Source of the DNA: Streptomyces sp. NBC_00306
Lineage (GTDB): Bacteria; Actinomycetota; Actinomycetes; Streptomycetales; Streptomycetaceae
Length of the DNA: 64,000 nt
NCBI RefSeq assembly: GCF_036169555.1
Contig: NZ_CP108032.1
Span: 8,246,001 to 8,310,000 of the forward strand
Direction of reading: 5' to 3'
Positions 1-7,618 of this stretch are shown piece by piece. The first letter of the stretch is position 1; each line of letters opens with the position of its first letter. The notes beneath the pieces were generated by a model that had not been told where the DNA came from, did no database searches, and saw nothing but the letters and a program-made list of their open reading frames with translations. A program made the translations under genes and the position numbers.

Positions 1-2
1 TC

Positions 3-1022
3 ACGATCGGCTCGGCCGCGGGTGTCATGTTTTTCAAAGGGCCATCCGCCGCCTACACCGCCATGAAAGCCGCGGTCAACGCCTACACCCACGTCCTCGC
101 CGCTGAGCTGGCCGACTCACCCATCCACGTCCTGCTCGTGCGCCCCGGCGCCGTGGCCGGCACCGAATTCTTCGGCAAGCACGTCGCATCCCACCGGATG
201 CCCCGCCTGGCGGACATCCTCCCCCTCACCACACCCGACCAGGTCGCCCAGGCCGTCCTGCGCGGCATCACACGCAGACAAGCCGTGGTCGACATTCCCC
301 GCAGCCTCCCGCTGCTGTACCGCGCCTACGCCCTGGCCCCCGGGCTCTGGCGCCGACTGACCATGTTGACGGGACCGTCGCGCCGGGACTATGCCGCCCT
401 GCCCACCCGCCGCCGCCCGATGCTGCGGATCGCCAACCGGATCGGCCCCAGCCGTCTCACCGGCCTGGTGACGCGAGCTGCGATCGTGCCAGCGGACAAA
501 GCCTTGCAACGAGGGACCACCGGGCGCATGAGCCTGGGACGAGCGCTGGGGCTGCCCTCCCTGCTGCTCACCACGACCGGCGCCCGCTCGGGTCAGCCCA
601 GAGACGTCCCGCTTTTCCACGTACCGCACGAGGGAGGCTTCGCGGTCATCGCCTCCAACTTCGGTTTGACCCGCCACCCAGCCTGGAGCACCAACCTCCT
701 CAAACACCCGAACGCCACCGTCGTCACCGTCGTCACCGACGGACAGTGCCTCCAGGTCACCGCCCGCCTGGTGGACGGCGCAGAACGCGAGCAGATCTGG
801 CGAGCCAGCGTCGCCCAGTACCGCGGCTACCGCAGCTACGGCGACCGCAGCGGCCGCGACCTGCGTATCTTCCACTTGCAGCCCACACCCGCACTCGGGC
901 CGCAGGTCCCCGACCGGAGCCACCCCACAGCGCCTGTCACAAGCGGCCCATCGCGAACAGCAGGAACCGCGCGAGCGGACTCCTCCCCACGATCTGCGCA
1001 AGCGTCACCGTCCCCCGAGTGA
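3..1022 (+). CDS. SDR / deazaflavin-dependent nitroreductase fusion, 5' end outside window
   Basis: The reading frame is open to the left edge, so the gene starts upstream; the first ATG inside the window is at 27 but is internal. The first ~130 visible residues are the C-terminal half of a short-chain dehydrogenase: a Ser in TIGSAAG, the catalytic Tyr and Lys in YTAMK, then the PG.V.T segment. The next ~160 residues are a second domain of the nitroreductase/deazaflavin (F420)-dependent oxidoreductase family (LLTTTGARSGQPR, then GLTRHPAWSTNLLKHPNATV). These two domains are normally separate proteins, so a natural fusion, or a frameshift-free gene join, is present. The last ~40 residues are low-complexity Ser/Pro/Ala and overlap the end of the convergent gene by 86 bp, so the C-terminal tail is probably not conserved. 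Substrate unknown. Confidence 0.75.
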   Translation, partial: TIGSAAGVMFFKGPSAAYTAMKAAVNAYTHVLAAELADSPIHVLLVRPGAVAGTEFFGKHVASHRMPRLADILPLTTPDQVAQAVLRGITRRQAVVDIPRSLPLLYRAYALAPGLWRRLTMLTGPSRRDYAALPTRRRPMLRIANRIGPSRLTGLVTRAAIVPADKALQRGTTGRMSLGRALGLPSLLLTTTGARSGQPRDVPLFHVPHEGGFAVIASNFGLTRHPAWSTNLLKHPNATVVTVVTDGQCLQVTARLVDGAEREQIWRASVAQYRGYRSYGDRSGRDLRIFHLQPTPALGPQVPDRSHPTAPVTSGPSRTAGTARADSSPRSAQASPSPE

Positions 1023-2184
1023 ACTGCGCGAACGTGTGCCACGCCGGACGGAAACCCGCCAGCGCGACATGCACCAGCCCAGGATGGCGCTCACACAGCC
1101 TGCGCAGCCGGTGCCCGACGCGCATCTCCGCTCCAAGCCCGGCCTCGATGGCGAGGTCGTAGTCAAACCCGCGCTGTCTGGCGACGGCCGCGTCCCGAGC
1201 GTCGGCGATGCGGACCGCCCACTCTCCCGCCAGGCGCCCCGAACGCAGCGCGAGGGAGATCCCTTCACGAGTCCACGGCTCCAACAGGCCCGCCGCGTCC
1301 CCGCACACGACCACCCGGCCACGCGAGAGCGGAGAATCAGCCGAGCGGCAGCGCGTCAGGTGGCCAGAGACGACATCGGGCTCGAAGCCCGCCAGTCCAA
1401 GGCGGTCGATGAACTCCTTCAGATACCGCCTGGTGGCCGCCCCGTCGCCGCGGGCCGCGATCACCCCCACACTGAGAGTGTGCCCCTTGGGGAACACCCA
1501 GCCGTAACTTCCCGGCACCGGCCCCCAGTCGATCAACACCCGCTGGGCCCAACCCTCCGCCACCGCAGGGGGCACCGGGATCTCGGCCTCCATCCCGAAG
1601 TCGACCTGCGCGAGCGTCACCCCCACGTGCACCCCGGTGCGCCCCGCGCTGCCGTCGGCTCCAACGACCGCGCGAGCCGACAGCGTCTGACCGTCGCAGA
1701 GAACGACGGCCACTGTTTCCGGACCTTCCTGATCGATTCGGGAGAACGCCACGCCTGTGCGCACCACCGCGCCGGCCTCCCGGGCGGCCTCGACCAGGGC
1801 GGCATCGAACTCGGGCCGGTCGACGAGTGCGAAGAGCATCCGCTTGGAGCGGCGGGTACGGCTCAGTCTGCCGTTCAAGCAGAAGGTGACTGCGTGGACG
1901 CGGTCACGCACCGGCACTTGAAAGCCGTTCGGCAGCGCGTCCAGCGAGGGGCCGATGATGCCGCCACCACACGTCTTGTAGCGCGGCAACCGCGCCTTCT
2001 CCAACAGAAGCACCCGACGGCCCGTGCAGGCGGCGGCGTGCGCGGCCGATGCCCCCGCGCCCACCACCACGACGTCCCACACGCCCCCGGGTGCATCCCG
2101 ATCCGCTGCCCCCGACCCGTCCTCCACCGCGTCCCCGCAGCTCCGCTCCATTGCTGCCCCCGCTCGGTCACCGCTGTCGTCCAC
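937..2184 (-). CDS. Geranylgeranyl reductase family FAD-dependent oxidoreductase
   Basis: A 415-residue flavoprotein of the geranylgeranyl reductase/halogenase-like group. Visible marks are an N-terminal Rossmann strand (WDVVVVGAGASAAHAA, about residue 36), the family signature PRYKTCGGGI (about residue 70), the central VGADGSAGRTG, and the FAD-closing motif VVVCGDAAGLLEPWTREGIS. Members reduce isoprenoid double bonds or hydroxylate/epoxidise polyketide and menaquinone-type substrates. The nucleotide-binding loop reads GAGASA instead of the usual GxGxxG, so the third glycine is replaced by Ala. It converges on the fusion gene at the left edge and has no obvious operon partner. The N-terminal ~30 residues are low complexity, so the true start may be a little further in. 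Confidence 0.85.
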   Translation of the reverse strand: MDDSGDRAGAAMERSCGDAVEDGSGAADRDAPGGVWDVVVVGAGASAAHAAACTGRRVLLLEKARLPRYKTCGGGIIGPSLDALPNGFQVPVRDRVHAVTFCLNGRLSRTRRSKRMLFALVDRPEFDAALVEAAREAGAVVRTGVAFSRIDQEGPETVAVVLCDGQTLSARAVVGADGSAGRTGVHVGVTLAQVDFGMEAEIPVPPAVAEGWAQRVLIDWGPVPGSYGWVFPKGHTLSVGVIAARGDGAATRRYLKEFIDRLGLAGFEPDVVSGHLTRCRSADSPLSRGRVVVCGDAAGLLEPWTREGISLALRSGRLAGEWAVRIADARDAAVARQRGFDYDLAIEAGLGAEMRVGHRLRRLCERHPGLVHVALAGFRPAWHTFAQFTRGTVTLAQIVGRSPLARFLLFAMGRL

Positions 2185-2769
2185 GCTTCGCCTTCGCCTT
2201 CAGGGAACTGTCCCTTGAGAGAACGACTACTGCGTCTGAACCGGTACGCCGGTGTGAGTTGGGGGTGTGGTGGCGGTGGCTGGTGTCATCGATAGGCCCT
2301 CGCCGACCGTCACCCAGAAGAGGACGCCGGAGCAACCGGCGGGCGGCTTGCCGGTTGGACGCGAGTTCACTCCCGCAGCCGGCGGCCCCCGGACGCGGGT
2401 CCCGGCCACGCAGCGGATGAAAACTTCCCGCACGGCCAAGTCAGGGGGCGCCGTTCGCGAGTGCCGGCGGAGTAGTGGCGTGCGCGGGGAGCTCCCATCC
2501 CGTCCGCCGTCGACCCAGGCAGAGCCGAGCAGACGCGGCCCAGGGCGTCAAGGTCGTTCGTACAGTGGCGCGCTCCACCTTGACGCCCTGAACCACGCCC
2601 GCTCCACGGTGTGTGGGTCGACGGCGGACGGGATGGGAGCTGAGAAGGGGGGCTGAGGTTGCGCGTTGGGAGGCTTCGTTTCGATCATCGAGCCACACAA
2701 AGGCGCGGAACGGCAAGGTAGCTGTCAGAGACGCCGCCGGAGTCTAGTCTCCTTGGCAAGGGGGGAGGC
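2185..2769. other. Intergenic stretch with nested palindrome
   Basis: No gene is recognised between the divergent genes at 2184 and 2770. The only structure is the 152-bp nested inverted repeat listed separately at 2490-2641. The open frames here on both strands carry low-complexity Arg/Pro/Ser sequence and are not supported. Confidence 0.5.
2490..2641. repeat. Nested inverted repeat, MITE-like palindrome
   Basis: Outer arms 2490-2517 and 2614-2641 are perfect 28-bp reverse complements. Inner arms 2541-2554 (CAGGGCGTCAAGGT) and 2577-2590 are a perfect 14-bp pair. The two spacers between outer and inner arms are both exactly 23 bp and are themselves weakly complementary (about 12 of 23), so the whole 152-bp unit is a degenerate palindrome around a 22-bp loop. 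No coding content. It could be a miniature inverted-repeat element, or a large hairpin acting as bidirectional terminator between divergent/adjacent genes. No target-site duplication was recognised beyond the arms. Confidence 0.8.
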
Positions 2770-3345
2770 GTGCAGCGACAATCCACCCGTGCGCGCCCTG
2801 TAAAGGTGATCAATTTACTGCTGGCGGCGTTGGGCGGTGCGTTGAGTACCGTCCTTGTGTCCGTCTTTGTCGCGTGCACTCGTCACGGACAACAGGTCTT
2901 GGCCCGGTTGCTGTCCTATCCGCAACGGCGGCGAATCAGAAGAGAAGCTCACGCTGCCGGGCCGGGGCAAGAGAGTCGAGCGTGGCTCACCAGCCCGATC
3001 GAGGGTGAGACCTTCGATGCTGAGATCGAGGTCGGCGGCAGAGTCCTTGACCTGCCTGCAGATCATGAAATATGGATCGTTCACCGAGTTCCTAACGGCG
3101 GTGGGATTTGGCCGAAGGAGAGGCTGGCCCTAGACGTAGCCGGGTGGTTCAAGGTGACTACCCTGGAAGGGGGTAGGCCCCGTTCGATGGCAGTGGTTCT
3201 GTTGCTGACGTCCAAGCAGGTGAGCCGAGAGTTCGAAGAGTGGTTTCAGCGAGGACGGCGGACTGGTCATTTCCCCGGCCTTCAGGTTCCGTCCTCTGCT
3301 CGTGAACTGGCGAGCGCTGTCGTCCGCAGTGAGCCTGTTCGATAG
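2770..3345 (+). CDS. Membrane-anchored hypothetical protein
   Basis: 191 residues from a GTG start (GTGCAGCGACAA). A single hydrophobic segment at about residues 14-34 (INLLLAALGGALSTVLVSVF) anchors it, followed by a basic stretch (RRRIRREAH) that should stay in the cytoplasm, then a soluble domain of about 120 residues with W-containing strands (SPIEGETFDAEIEVGG, EIWIVHRV, WFKVTTLEGG). The pattern of a short beta-rich domain is reminiscent of Streptomyces proteins with an N-terminal TM and a C-terminal sandwich, but I do not recognise the family. Codon use fits the neighbourhood. It stands alone between the palindrome and the decayed integrative-element genes. Confidence 0.6.
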   Translation: MQRQSTRARPVKVINLLLAALGGALSTVLVSVFVACTRHGQQVLARLLSYPQRRRIRREAHAAGPGQESRAWLTSPIEGETFDAEIEVGGRVLDLPADHEIWIVHRVPNGGGIWPKERLALDVAGWFKVTTLEGGRPRSMAVVLLLTSKQVSREFEEWFQRGRRTGHFPGLQVPSSARELASAVVRSEPVR

Positions 3346-3416
3346 TTCTTGTGGTCAATGATCACGACGGTCAATGATCCAGGACGGATGCTTCGTAGCG
3401 GGCCGAGTCGAGTTCG

Positions 3417-3521
3417 TCAAGGGCGACCCTGACGCTCCTCGATCAATCGCCGAGGGAAGCGGACGGAGGTGCCGAGTAGTTCGGCGACCTGGTCCACTGT
3501 CAGCAGTCGTTCCACGGTCAC
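3417..3521 (-). pseudogene. Truncated excisionase (xis) of an integrative element
   Basis: The GTG start overlaps the stop of the upstream rep fragment (GTGA), the usual arrangement in actinomycete integrative and conjugative elements. The first 26 residues match the HTH of MerR/Xis-like excisionases (ERLLTVDQVAELLGTS, then RFPRRLIEER). Normal family members continue with a basic R-R-I-R-F-V segment; here the frame ends after QGRP. In the next frame the DNA reads RVALDELDSARYEASVLDH, which resembles the end of such a protein, so a short internal deletion with frameshift is likely. No integrase follows downstream, so the element is dead. Confidence 0.6.
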
Positions 3522-3808
3522 CACTCCCCGTCGTCGTCTTGGAGGCTCGCGAGGGCTTCGCGGGCGGTATCGCGGTTTTGCTTGAGGTCTTGGGCGATGG
3601 AAGCGGCGAGCCAGGATTCGCCCGGCGTGTGGCCTTGCCCGGCGTACTCCCAGTGCGCGATCACGAGGGTGGTGTCCTCGGCGGCGTCGTCGTCCTGGTC
3701 GTGGTCGGGCAGGCCCTTCTCCCGGCGTTCCTGCTGAGCACGCCAGTCCGCCCGGGCACCTCGTAGCGCTCCGAGGGTGGTGGAGTAGTGGGGTGTCTTG
3801 GTGGTGCT
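3518..3808 (-). pseudogene. C-terminal fragment of RepSA-type replication initiator
   Basis: About 97 residues starting around TKTPHYSTTLGALRGARADW and running to LASLQDDDGEW before a TGA that overlaps the xis start. The sequence (a YSTTLGALR segment, then LVIAHWEYAGQGHTPGESWLAAS) matches the C-terminus of replication initiators of pSAM2/SLP1-like elements from memory of the family. The catalytic N-terminal ~400 residues are missing: upstream of 3808 the frame is unrelated. Together with the xis stub this marks a remnant of an integrative element. Confidence 0.55.
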
Positions 3809-3981
3809 GTGGAACAACCATGCGGGAGCTCTGTGGCAGCGGTTCACCATCTACCTGCGCCGTGAGGTCGCCGTCGAGCGCCTGAGCTACACAGCGGCCG
3901 ATTACAGTAGCCGGCCGGGAAGCGGGCGGGCCCCAGCCGCTGGTAGCGGCAGGGCCCAGGGGGGTGCTTGGACGGCGTCGC

Positions 3982-4351
3982 GCTCGCGGACTGCCTGTTG
4001 AAGTCGCGCCGGACCAGCGGTCCGTGCTGCTGTGGATCGTGTGAGCGGGCGCGTTGGTCGACATCCCGTTCCGGGTCCTCTGGGTCGGAGCTCCGCGCTG
4101 GCTGTATACCCCGTGTTACCTGGCCCTGGGGTGGGCACCGGTACGCTACCTGCCCGACTTCCTGCACACCGGCAGCCGTACTCGCCCTGATCGTGGCTGG
4201 CGGTCTCCTGTTTAGCGCGGTCGCGGTCGTCTATGCCCTCTAGCGGCCCGACCCCTCACCTCGCTGGTTCGGCTTCCACGAGGTCTTCCACGCGCTGACC
4301 GTGGCGGATTTCACCGCGCACTACATCGCCATCTCCCTGGCCGCCTACTGA
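3982..4351 (+). pseudogene. Hemolysin III family membrane protein, disrupted
   Basis: Conceptual translation across three lesions gives the C-terminal half of a hemolysin III/YqfA (PAQR-like) protein. Frame 1 reads RSVLLWIV, an in-frame TGA at 4042-4044 where Trp is expected, then VLWVGAPRWLYTPCYLALGW and YLPDFLHTGS. The frame then shifts by one and continues VLALIVAGGLLFSAVAVVYAL, a TAG at 4241-4243, and RPDPSPRWFGFHEVFHALTV ending in a TGA at 4349. The family's conserved FHxxxH-type histidines are still readable (FGFHEVFHALT). The N-terminal half is missing where the element remnant begins. Two nonsense codons plus a frameshift make it non-functional. Confidence 0.7.
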
Positions 4352-4378
4352 CCACCCGGCCCCGCACGATCACACCCG

Positions 4379-4624
4379 TCAGGCGTAGTTGCAGATGACG
4401 TGGTCGAGAGCAATCTGGACCGCATGGGTGCCGGGGCCGCACTGCCGGTAGACGTATTGGCCCTGGGAGCAGGTCCAAAACCCACCCGATTGGTAGTCGG
4501 CGAACATGGCACCTTCCCGGCAGGAAGCGGTTGTCGGGCTGGCGGCTGCGGCGCTGGCGACGGGCAAGAGGATGACGGCCGCGCCGGCTAGGAGCAGGGC
4601 GGTGACGATCGAGCGGACCCGCAT
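4379..4624 (-). CDS. Small secreted cysteine-rich protein, CBM14-like
   Basis: 81 residues. A classical signal peptide (MRVRSIVTALLLAGAAVILL, cleavage after ASA/AAA) leaves a mature domain of about 50 residues with four cysteines: C-REGAMF, FWTC, YRQCGPGTH, VICNYA. The spacing and the F/Y-x-x-C-x-x-G, CxxGtxF, C pattern resemble the chitin-binding peritrophin-A/CBM14 fold, best known from animals and fungi. A GGGAGA ribosome-binding site precedes the ATG by a few bases. No partner gene is adjacent. The chitin-binding role is inference from the cysteine pattern only. Confidence 0.65.
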   Translation of the reverse strand: MRVRSIVTALLLAGAAVILLPVASAAAASPTTASCREGAMFADYQSGGFWTCSQGQYVYRQCGPGTHAVQIALDHVICNYA

Positions 4625-4793
4625 TGGATTCTCCCGTTCTCGTGGAGTGAGGCGCCTTGCTTAACGTGTGCTGTTGGCCGCAGTACCGGGGACTTTGGGT
4701 GATCCACTCGAAAGGGCCCGGCGGGTAGTAGGTGTCCATCCCGAAGCGCTGTAGACGCCGAACGCGTCATCCCGGACCGTCCATTTCGCCACC

Positions 4794-5924
4794 TCACGGT
4801 TGGCCGGGGGTGGGTGCGTCGCCCGTGTCTGGCACGGGAGCGTGCTCATGGGGCAGGTACAGAGTGCGGCTGGGGGTGAGGATGACCGTGGTGTTGGTCA
4901 GGCCGTTCCAGGAGTGGCCGCGACCGTTGTAGCGGGCGGTGAGGTAAGACCACTCGAGGTTTCCGGCGATCATCGCCTCCAGCGCGTCCAGGTAGGCGAG
5001 GAAACCGCTGTCCCGGCCGGTCAGGCCGGCCCGCAGCTTGGTGGTGAGGTGGTCGAATTCGGTTTCGACGCGGTGGACGGTCGCGGCGACGCGGTCGACG
5101 GCCGCTTGGAGGTCGCCGCCGTTCTCGGCGAGCGCGAGTTGGATCTCGTTCATAGTGTCGCCGCCGTAGAGCTCCTTGCGGTAGGAGAAGACGTCGTTGA
5201 CACCGATCCAGTGGCGTGCCACCAGCATGTTGAGGCGCCGCAGTTCGGACAGCTCCTGCAGACGATCGCTCAGGTCGATACCGAGGCCGACTTCCAGGAG
5301 GGGAAAGCAGCACTCCCCGATCGAGCTGTTGCGGTACTTCTCGTAGGTGGGCAGGTCCAGTGCCGCGAGGTTCTGGACGAGGCCACGTTCGGCGTGGCAG
5401 GCATGGAGAAACTCATGCAGGGTGCGCGCGTAGCGTTGCCAGACCCGTTCGGGTGCGAGGGGCAGGGTCTGGTCTCGCAGCTGCCGAAAGGCCTGAGTGA
5501 AGGCGGTGTCCGCGGCGGGCGATCTGCCGTCGATGACGGCAGGCAGTTCGTGGATGCCCAACTGCCGGATCCGCGCGGGCGGTGCCTGTGCGAAGACGTC
5601 GTCGATGCTGAACAGGACGTCGATCCAGGCGCAGAGTAACTCGATGCGGTCGGCGCGAGCACTGGCGTAGGTGAGCAGGCTCCACAGGCTGGTGCGGTGC
5701 TCCAAGAAGGTGGCCAGCTCCTCCTGTCTGTCGAAGGCGTCGCGCAGGAGTCCGGACAGCCGGGCCACGCAGCGCTGTTCCAAAGCTTCGATGTCGGGGC
5801 GGCGCCGGGCGGGAGTGAACCGCGCAAAGACCGGCATCTGGAAGAAGGGGTACTGGGGCAGCCTCGGTGTGCCGCCATCGGAGGCCGGGTGCGGAAGAGA
5901 GGCGTGGCCGGGGGTCATCTTCAT
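4794..5924 (-). CDS. Class I terpene synthase
   Basis: 376 residues from the ATG at 5924, chosen because it overlaps the P450 stop (ATGA) and removes a non-homologous upstream extension. The metal-binding motifs of bacterial sesquiterpene-type cyclases are present: an aspartate-rich DDVFA at residues 108-112 (the usual DDxxD ends in Ala here) and a full NSE triad NDVFSYRKE at 243-251, with the late RY pair at 331-332. The N-terminus has the PFF...F.R.P type entry. It should ionise a prenyl diphosphate (probably farnesyl diphosphate) with Mg2+ and cyclise it. The product cannot be deduced; the sequence is not one I recognise as epi-isozizaene, geosmin or 2-methylisoborneol synthase. Translationally coupled to the upstream P450, its likely tailoring enzyme. 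Confidence 0.88.
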   Translation of the reverse strand: MKMTPGHASLPHPASDGGTPRLPQYPFFQMPVFARFTPARRRPDIEALEQRCVARLSGLLRDAFDRQEELATFLEHRTSLWSLLTYASARADRIELLCAWIDVLFSIDDVFAQAPPARIRQLGIHELPAVIDGRSPAADTAFTQAFRQLRDQTLPLAPERVWQRYARTLHEFLHACHAERGLVQNLAALDLPTYEKYRNSSIGECCFPLLEVGLGIDLSDRLQELSELRRLNMLVARHWIGVNDVFSYRKELYGGDTMNEIQLALAENGGDLQAAVDRVAATVHRVETEFDHLTTKLRAGLTGRDSGFLAYLDALEAMIAGNLEWSYLTARYNGRGHSWNGLTNTTVILTPSRTLYLPHEHAPVPDTGDAPTPGQP

Positions 5925-7297
5925 CGGTCCTGCCCCGCGCCGCGCCGGCGTCCGCTGGCCGGGGCCGTCCGGCTGGTCAGGACCAGAGGGCCGGCCTCGG
6001 GGGTAAGGAGGAAACGGGGCAGGGGCCGCAGGGGCGCGGTACTCGCCTTGCGTAGTTGCCAGCGGCTGCTGATCGTGGCGAGGGCGAGGACGGCCTCCGT
6101 CATGCCGTAGTGCTCGCCCAGGCACTTGCGGCGCCCGCCGCCGAAAGCCGTGAACGCCTGGCGCTGGGCGGGGGTGACGCGTTCGGGCAGCCACCGGTCC
6201 GGGTCGAGACGTTCGGGCTCGGGGAAGACGCCCGGGTCGCGGTGCAGGACGTAGGGGGAGACGATCACATCCGCGCCCGCGGGCACGGTGAAACCGGCGA
6301 GCACCGTTTGCTTCTGGGTGACGCGGCTGAGCATCCACGTGGGCGGCCACAGCCGCAGAACCTCGATGAGGACCTGCCGGGTGTAGGGCAGACGCGGGAT
6401 GTCGGCGTAGGTGGGAGCACGTCCGGCGAGCTCGCGGTCCAGCTCGGCCCATAGTCGGCTCTCCACGTCCGGCAGGTTGGCCAGAGCGTGCAGGGCCCAG
6501 GCGAGCAGGGAGGCGGTGGTCTCCACGCCTGCGGCCAACACCGACAGAATCTGATCGCGTACCTCCGTGTCGTCAAGCGGGCGGCCGTCGGCGTCGGCAG
6601 TGGCCATCACCAGGGACAGCAGGTCGTCCCCCGGCGCCTCGCCGGCCCGGTATTGCGTGATCACTTGGCGCACCGCCAGCTCCAGGCGGGCCTGTGCCTG
6701 ATGGAAGCGGCGGTTGGCCGGCAGGGGGAGGCGGTGGAGTTGCGGCCAGGGCACCAGCATCTGGCGGAACATGCCCTCCAGCAGAACCGGCAGGGCTGCC
6801 GCCATGGTGTCCGCTGCTCTGCGGCCGGCCGGGGCCGCGATTAGGGTGCGCGACACCACCCGGGCCGCAAGCCCATACATGCTCGCTTCCACATCGAGCC
6901 GTTCGCCCTCACGCCACCCGCCGACCGCCTGCGCGACGCAGTCACCCATCAACGGGGCATACCGGGCCACCTGGTCACGGTGAAACGCAGGCCGCATCAC
7001 CGGCTGCTGACGCTGGTGATCGGCGTTGCTGCACGTGATTACACCGTTGCCGACCAAGACCCGCGCCGTGTCCATGAACGGACCACCCTTGTCGAACACC
7101 GACGACACCAGCACCTGATGGGCGGCCTCCGCGCCGTTGACCAGATACACCGAACGCCCCGCGAGCCGCATCGTCACCACCGCCGGCCCTCCCCGCTGGG
7201 ACGTGAGAAAGGCGAGGGGATCACGCAGCAGCCGGGTCACGTGGCCTAGCCACGGCACACCCCCCGCGACCCGCTGAATCTGCTCAGTCCCCACCAC
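5921..7297 (-). CDS. Cytochrome P450, terpene-tailoring
   Basis: 458 residues from a GTG preceded by a GGAGGGAG site; the longer frame to 7348 adds 17 unlikely residues. All P450 marks are there: I-helix AGVETT (O2 activation), K-helix EVLRLWP (ExxR), PERLDPDRW, and the heme loop FGGGRRKCLGEHYG with the Cys ligand near residue 392. Its overall look (VTQKQTVLAGFTVPAGADVI, FGGGRRKC) is like CYP170-type and other terpene-linked P450s. The stop overlaps the terpene synthase start by 4 nt, so the pair is one operon read leftwards, recalling the CYP170A1/epi-isozizaene synthase arrangement but with a different cyclase. Electron-transfer partners are not encoded nearby. Confidence 0.9.
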   Translation of the reverse strand: MVGTEQIQRVAGGVPWLGHVTRLLRDPLAFLTSQRGGPAVVTMRLAGRSVYLVNGAEAAHQVLVSSVFDKGGPFMDTARVLVGNGVITCSNADHQRQQPVMRPAFHRDQVARYAPLMGDCVAQAVGGWREGERLDVEASMYGLAARVVSRTLIAAPAGRRAADTMAAALPVLLEGMFRQMLVPWPQLHRLPLPANRRFHQAQARLELAVRQVITQYRAGEAPGDDLLSLVMATADADGRPLDDTEVRDQILSVLAAGVETTASLLAWALHALANLPDVESRLWAELDRELAGRAPTYADIPRLPYTRQVLIEVLRLWPPTWMLSRVTQKQTVLAGFTVPAGADVIVSPYVLHRDPGVFPEPERLDPDRWLPERVTPAQRQAFTAFGGGRRKCLGEHYGMTEAVLALATISSRWQLRKASTAPLRPLPRFLLTPEAGPLVLTSRTAPASGRRRGAGQDR

Positions 7298-7384
7298 GGC
7301 CAACTCCCTCCGATCCCTGCCCGGCAGCACGCAACGACAGCCGCCCACCCGCGCGATCGGACGGTGGCAGTCTGGGTGAGCGCC

Positions 7385-7618
7385 TTACAGATGCTGGCCG
7401 ATGGCGTTGTTCAGCATGCCGTCGGAGCGGGTGTTGGCGTTGTTGTTCTCGGTGGTTTGCGAATCGCTGTTGATGTTCGAGTTCAGCGCCGAGACATGGT
7501 CGAGGACGTTGGCGTTGTTGAGGGTGCCATCGACGATGCCTGCCTGCGCCGGTGCAACGGAGAGAACGGCCGTGCCGACAGTGAGAACGGCAGTGGCGAG
7601 GATGCTTCGTTTCGTCAT
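7385..7618 (-). CDS. Small secreted Asn/Ser-rich protein
   Basis: 77 residues with a clear signal peptide (MTKRSILATAVLTVGTAVLS, cleavage after AQA) and a short mature part rich in Asn, Ser, Asp and Thr (GTLNNANVLDHVSALNSNIN, TENNNANTRSDGMLNNAIG). No cysteines, so it is not a chaplin; it is too short for a rodlin. It may be a cell-surface or spore-associated small protein, but no family is recognised. It lies just upstream of, and on the same strand as, the P450 operon, with about 90 bp between its stop and the P450 start. Confidence 0.6.
   Translation of the reverse strand: MTKRSILATAVLTVGTAVLSVAPAQAGIVDGTLNNANVLDHVSALNSNINSDSQTTENNNANTRSDGMLNNAIGQHL

Noticed and set aside
1036..2295. 419-codon plus-strand frame opposite the geranylgeranyl-reductase-like gene
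   Set aside because: Typical high-GC shadow: the minus-strand frame has all family motifs.
5925..6452. Upstream extension of the terpene synthase frame by 176 codons
   Set aside because: It lies entirely inside the P450 gene in another frame and is Arg/Pro-rich; the ATG overlapping the P450 stop is the natural start.
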